Source: Acidobacteriota bacterium (GTDB lineage Bacteria > Acidobacteriota > Aminicenantia > UBA2199). From it: DNA of 9,428 nt. The first letter of the stretch is position 1; the number at the start of each line of letters is the position of its first letter. Below are positions 7,090 through 9,428 of this stretch, in pieces. The DNA is taken from positions 1 to 9,428 of the forward strand of contig JAKAGC010000100.1 in NCBI GenBank assembly GCA_021817755.1, written 5' to 3'. The notes under the pieces are model-generated. The model was not told the origin of the DNA, searched no databases, and was given only the letters and a program-made list of their open reading frames with translations. The translations under genes were made by a program, and so were the position numbers.

Positions 7090-7911
7090 TTAACCGAATC
7101 TACCCGTTATATATTCTTCGGTTTTTTTCGTTCCCGGTTTAGTAAATAATTGTGGTGTAAGGGCAAATTCGATCAAATCCCCTTCATAGAAAAAAGCCGT
7201 ATAATCCGAAACCCGGGCTGCCTGTTGCATATTGTGCGTAACGATAATAATGGTATATTTCCCTCGTAATTCTCCGATAAGGTCCTCGATACGGGAAGTG
7301 GCGCGAGGATCCAATGCCGAAGTCGGTTCATCCATTAAAAGAATTTCCGGTTCCACTGCCAGTGCTCTGGCTATGCATAACCGCTGTTGTTGTCCCCCAG
7401 ATAACCGCAATGCATTTTCATCCAGCCGGTCTTTTACTTCTTCCCACAACGCTGCATCTCTTAAGCTTTTTTCTACTATTCCGAATAATTCATTTTTATT
7501 TTGGTGACCCATCAGCCTCGGACCGAAAGCAATATTGTCGAATATCGATTTGGGGAATGGATTCGGTTTCTGGAATACCATACCCACCCTTTTTCTTAGC
7601 AGCACAGGATCTACAAGGTCTCCATAAATATCCTCATCATCGAAAAATAATTGTCCTTTTGTTTTGGCCCCCGGGATCAGGTCATTCATCCGGTTAATCG
7701 CTCTTAAAAATGTACTTTTTCCGCATCCGCTGGGTCCAATTATTGCTGTAACCTTTTTTGCCGGTATCGATAGATTCACATCTCGAATCGCTTGTTTGTC
7801 CCTGTAAAAGATCGAGAAATCTTTTGAATATACATGGATTTCCTCTTCTTTCATACTGGCTGGATTAATTGCATTTAAAAAGACCGGAGATAAGTTTATT
7901 GTATTTGCCAT
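7090..7911 (-). CDS. pstB: Phosphate ABC transporter ATP-binding protein PstB
   Basis: PstB is the ATPase that powers phosphate import through the PstC-PstA channel on the cytoplasmic face of the membrane. All ABC motifs are intact in the 273 residues: Walker [10 protein letters not shown] (59-67), Q loop Gln114 in VFQKPNPFP (the PNPFP is typical of PstB), signature LSGGQQQR (170-177), Walker B LLMDEP (191-196), D loop SALD (198-201) and switch His226. About 20 residues precede the usual PstB beginning, so the chain is a little longer than the E. coli protein (257). The start is five bases after the pstA stop. Its AGAGG site (7921-7925) lies inside the last pstA codons, which suggests coupled translation. 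Confidence 0.97.
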   Translation of the reverse strand: MANTINLSPVFLNAINPASMKEEEIHVYSKDFSIFYRDKQAIRDVNLSIPAKKVTAIIGPSGCGKSTFLRAINRMNDLIPGAKTKGQLFFDDEDIYGDLVDPVLLRKRVGMVFQKPNPFPKSIFDNIAFGPRLMGHQNKNELFGIVEKSLRDAALWEEVKDRLDENALRLSGGQQQRLCIARALAVEPEILLMDEPTSALDPRATSRIEDLIGELRGKYTIIIVTHNMQQAARVSDYTAFFYEGDLIEFALTPQLFTKPGTKKTEEYITGRFG

Positions 7912-7916
7912 TGTTA

Positions 7917-9281
7917 TTATCCTCTTAATTTTTTAGAAATCCTTGCTCGAAGGAAAATAGCCGTTAGATTTAATAAAAGTACAAGCAGAACCAGCGTAAA
8001 CACCATCCCGAATTGAACATGACGGATTTTTTCTACCGCTTCATGTTCTGTAACCAGGTTATAAATATTCCAGGATAGAGCAGGGGAGGGCTGCGAAAAT
8101 GCCTGGAAAAGAGTCAACGGTTTTCCAACGCTAACAGCAGCAGTGAAGATAATTGGAGCTGTTTCTCCTGCCGCACGCCCCATACTAATGACAATCCCCG
8201 TCAACACCCCCGGCAGAGCTGCCGGTAGAATCACGGTGAATACCGTGCGAAATTTTCCCGCTCCAAGACTTAATGCTGCTTCTTTATAAGTTTGAGGCAC
8301 TGCCCGTATGGCTTCTTCCGAAGCACGGATTATTGTCGGTAAAATTAGAAGTGCAAGAGTTAACGACCCCGCTAATACGCTCTTTGAATTCGATACTTTG
8401 ATGGTGTCGATAAAAAAAGCCAGCCCAAACAACCCGAAAACGATACTGGGAACTCCTGCCAATGTACTGATAAACACCCGTAGCAAACTGACAATCTTAC
8501 TCGTTCCCGAAGCGAATTCTGCCAGGTAAATGGCTGCAATAACTCCAATGGGAACTGCAAACAACATGGCACCCAGAACCAGGTAAAAAGTTCCCAGTAC
8601 TTCCGGGAAAATTCCTCCGAACATATGGGCATCGAAAGAAACATCCGTAAGAAAACGCCAGTAAAAAGTCAGACGTGGGCGTAACATTTTTTCCAGGTTT
8701 TTTTTAAGGTAAGGGAAAAATTGGGCAAGTTCTGTTCCTTTATATATCTCAGAGCGAGGAACCAGTACCTTTTTTCCCATTGCGTTTGTATCGGAGTAAT
8801 CCCACTTTTCCATCATCAGGATACTTTGAAGGGTAACCTGCGCTTTATCCCACCGTGTTTCGCCATAGCGGTCGCGCATCATCGGCGCATCCGATACTTT
8901 CGAATCCGGACCCAGGAGATCATGAAGAAGTCCCTTTAGGTCTTTAAGATCACGGAACATATCCCCATCTGCCGGGACTTCGCCATTGTTTACTTTTCGC
9001 CGGAAGTCATCCAACATGTCGAAGGCAACCTTTTTATATTTGAAAGTTACATCCGTTTCATTTAAAATTTCGTTTTTATCTCCACGGCTAAATTCGATTA
9101 AGTTCAGTCTTCGGAATTCCGAAGTTGCCTTGAATACGAAAGCACCGAAACCCCGGACAAATATCGGAGTCAGGATGATAATGAGAGAGAACGAAAGAAG
9201 GAAAATGGAAAAGAAACCCAGTCCGCTAAACGAACGGTCGAGAATGCGTCGTGTTTCCAGTCTCATGATTAGTGTCCCCAT
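7917..9281 (-). CDS. pstA: Phosphate ABC transporter permease PstA with large N-terminal extracytoplasmic insert
   Basis: PstA is one of the two membrane subunits of the high-affinity phosphate importer. In the 454-residue product a first membrane helix (about 19-45) is followed by a long hydrophilic region (about 49-217) and then the conserved permease domain. That domain contains [16 protein letters not shown] (275-290), the EAA loop that contacts PstB (about 322-352, [20 protein letters not shown]), GRAAGETAP (368-376) and a final helix (423-444). E. coli PstA is only about 296 residues, and the excess is the hydrophilic insert, which should lie outside the membrane. The frame is open back to an ATG at 9308, but that start has no ribosome binding site and overlaps pstC by 40 bases. 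The ATG at 9281 has AGGA five bases upstream, overlaps by 13 and is preferred. An ATG at 9266, two bases after the pstC stop, is a third option. Confidence 0.93.
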   Translation of the reverse strand: MGTLIMRLETRRILDRSFSGLGFFSIFLLSFSLIIILTPIFVRGFGAFVFKATSEFRRLNLIEFSRGDKNEILNETDVTFKYKKVAFDMLDDFRRKVNNGEVPADGDMFRDLKDLKGLLHDLLGPDSKVSDAPMMRDRYGETRWDKAQVTLQSILMMEKWDYSDTNAMGKKVLVPRSEIYKGTELAQFFPYLKKNLEKMLRPRLTFYWRFLTDVSFDAHMFGGIFPEVLGTFYLVLGAMLFAVPIGVIAAIYLAEFASGTSKIVSLLRVFISTLAGVPSIVFGLFGLAFFIDTIKVSNSKSVLAGSLTLALLILPTIIRASEEAIRAVPQTYKEAALSLGAGKFRTVFTVILPAALPGVLTGIVISMGRAAGETAPIIFTAAVSVGKPLTLFQAFSQPSPALSWNIYNLVTEHEAVEKIRHVQFGMVFTLVLLVLLLNLTAIFLRARISKKLRG

Positions 9282-9428
9282 TTTTTCCTGGAACGAACAA
9301 TTATCCATTCGCTGACCAGGTTACTGATGAAAGAGAAGACGAGGAGGAAGAGTGCCATTGCAAAAAGAACATGATATCGAGCCGAGCCTGTTACATGATC
9401 CGCTTCTCCCATATCGCCTGCGATTGTT
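9269..9428 (-). CDS. pstC: Phosphate ABC transporter permease PstC, C-terminal fragment (cut by window edge)
   Basis: Translating the - strand from base 9427 gives 52 residues and a stop at 9269-9271. They begin TIAGDMGEADHVTGSARYHV and continue with a hydrophobic helix (LFAMALFLLVFSFISNLV) and a basic tail (VRSRKKWGH). The TIAGDMGE motif followed by a last membrane helix is characteristic of the C-terminus of PstC, the partner permease of PstA. It immediately precedes and overlaps pstA, as in standard pst operons. The rest of the gene, and probably pstS and the operon promoter, lie to the right of the window. Confidence 0.88.
   Translation of the reverse strand, partial: TIAGDMGEADHVTGSARYHVLFAMALFLLVFSFISNLVSEWIIVRSRKKWGH

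Noticed and set aside
7314..7697. A 127-codon open frame on the + strand
   Set aside because: It lies entirely inside pstB, whose ATPase motifs are complete on the opposite strand, and its translation resembles no family and is rich in Pro, Leu and His as antisense frames often are.
3..9308. A link between the hybrid kinase and the pst operon as a phosphate-sensing system
   Set aside because: The two are on opposite strands about 5 kb apart with three unrelated units between them, and the kinase has no PhoR-like features; nothing in the sequence connects them.
8986..9315. A 109-codon open frame on the + strand
   Set aside because: It is antisense to the pstA N-terminal region; the basic, low-information translation has no recognisable domain and no ribosome binding site stands out.

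Overview
The window looks like chromosomal DNA from a Gram-negative (diderm), moderately AT-rich bacterium, roughly 40% G+C by eye. A dipeptidase with a Sec signal peptide, a nucleotide-sugar gene pair of the kind used for surface polysaccharide, and an ABC importer with a large predicted periplasmic insert all fit a diderm cell. I cannot name the phylum. Spirochaetes, Lentisphaerae/Verrucomicrobia and candidate phyla are guesses only. No mobile element, CRISPR array, tRNA, rRNA or phage gene is visible.

Layout. Positions 1-3022 are read on the + strand: the 3' part of a hybrid sensor histidine kinase (cut by the left edge), then a secreted M19 membrane dipeptidase that ends at a strong intrinsic terminator (3057-3096). 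Everything to the right is on the - strand. Reading leftwards in transcription order from the right edge, there is a phosphate-uptake operon: the end of pstC (cut by the right edge), pstA, pstB and phoU. Next comes a two-gene unit with its own near-consensus promoter: a Gfo/Idh/MocA oxidoreductase and a left-handed beta-helix acyltransferase, resembling the WbpB/WlbA and WbpD/WlbB enzymes of 2,3-diamino-uronic-acid synthesis. Last comes a single-gene unit for an iron-sulfur L-serine dehydratase, convergent with the dipeptidase.

How they work together. PstC, PstA and PstB form the membrane channel and ATPase of the high-affinity phosphate importer. PhoU couples that importer to phosphate signalling. 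The periplasmic binding protein PstS and any PhoR/PhoB pair are not in the window. The oxidoreductase and acyltransferase would be steps of one sugar pathway, but the aminotransferase that should act between them is not here. The dipeptidase and serine dehydratase could both serve amino-acid or peptide catabolism, but they face each other and are not an operon.

Most of this is ordinary core metabolism. I found no convincing undescribed system. The points most worth a second look are the roughly 160-residue extracytoplasmic insert in PstA, the serine dehydratase without the C-terminal cysteine, and the oxidoreductase/acyltransferase pair without its aminotransferase.
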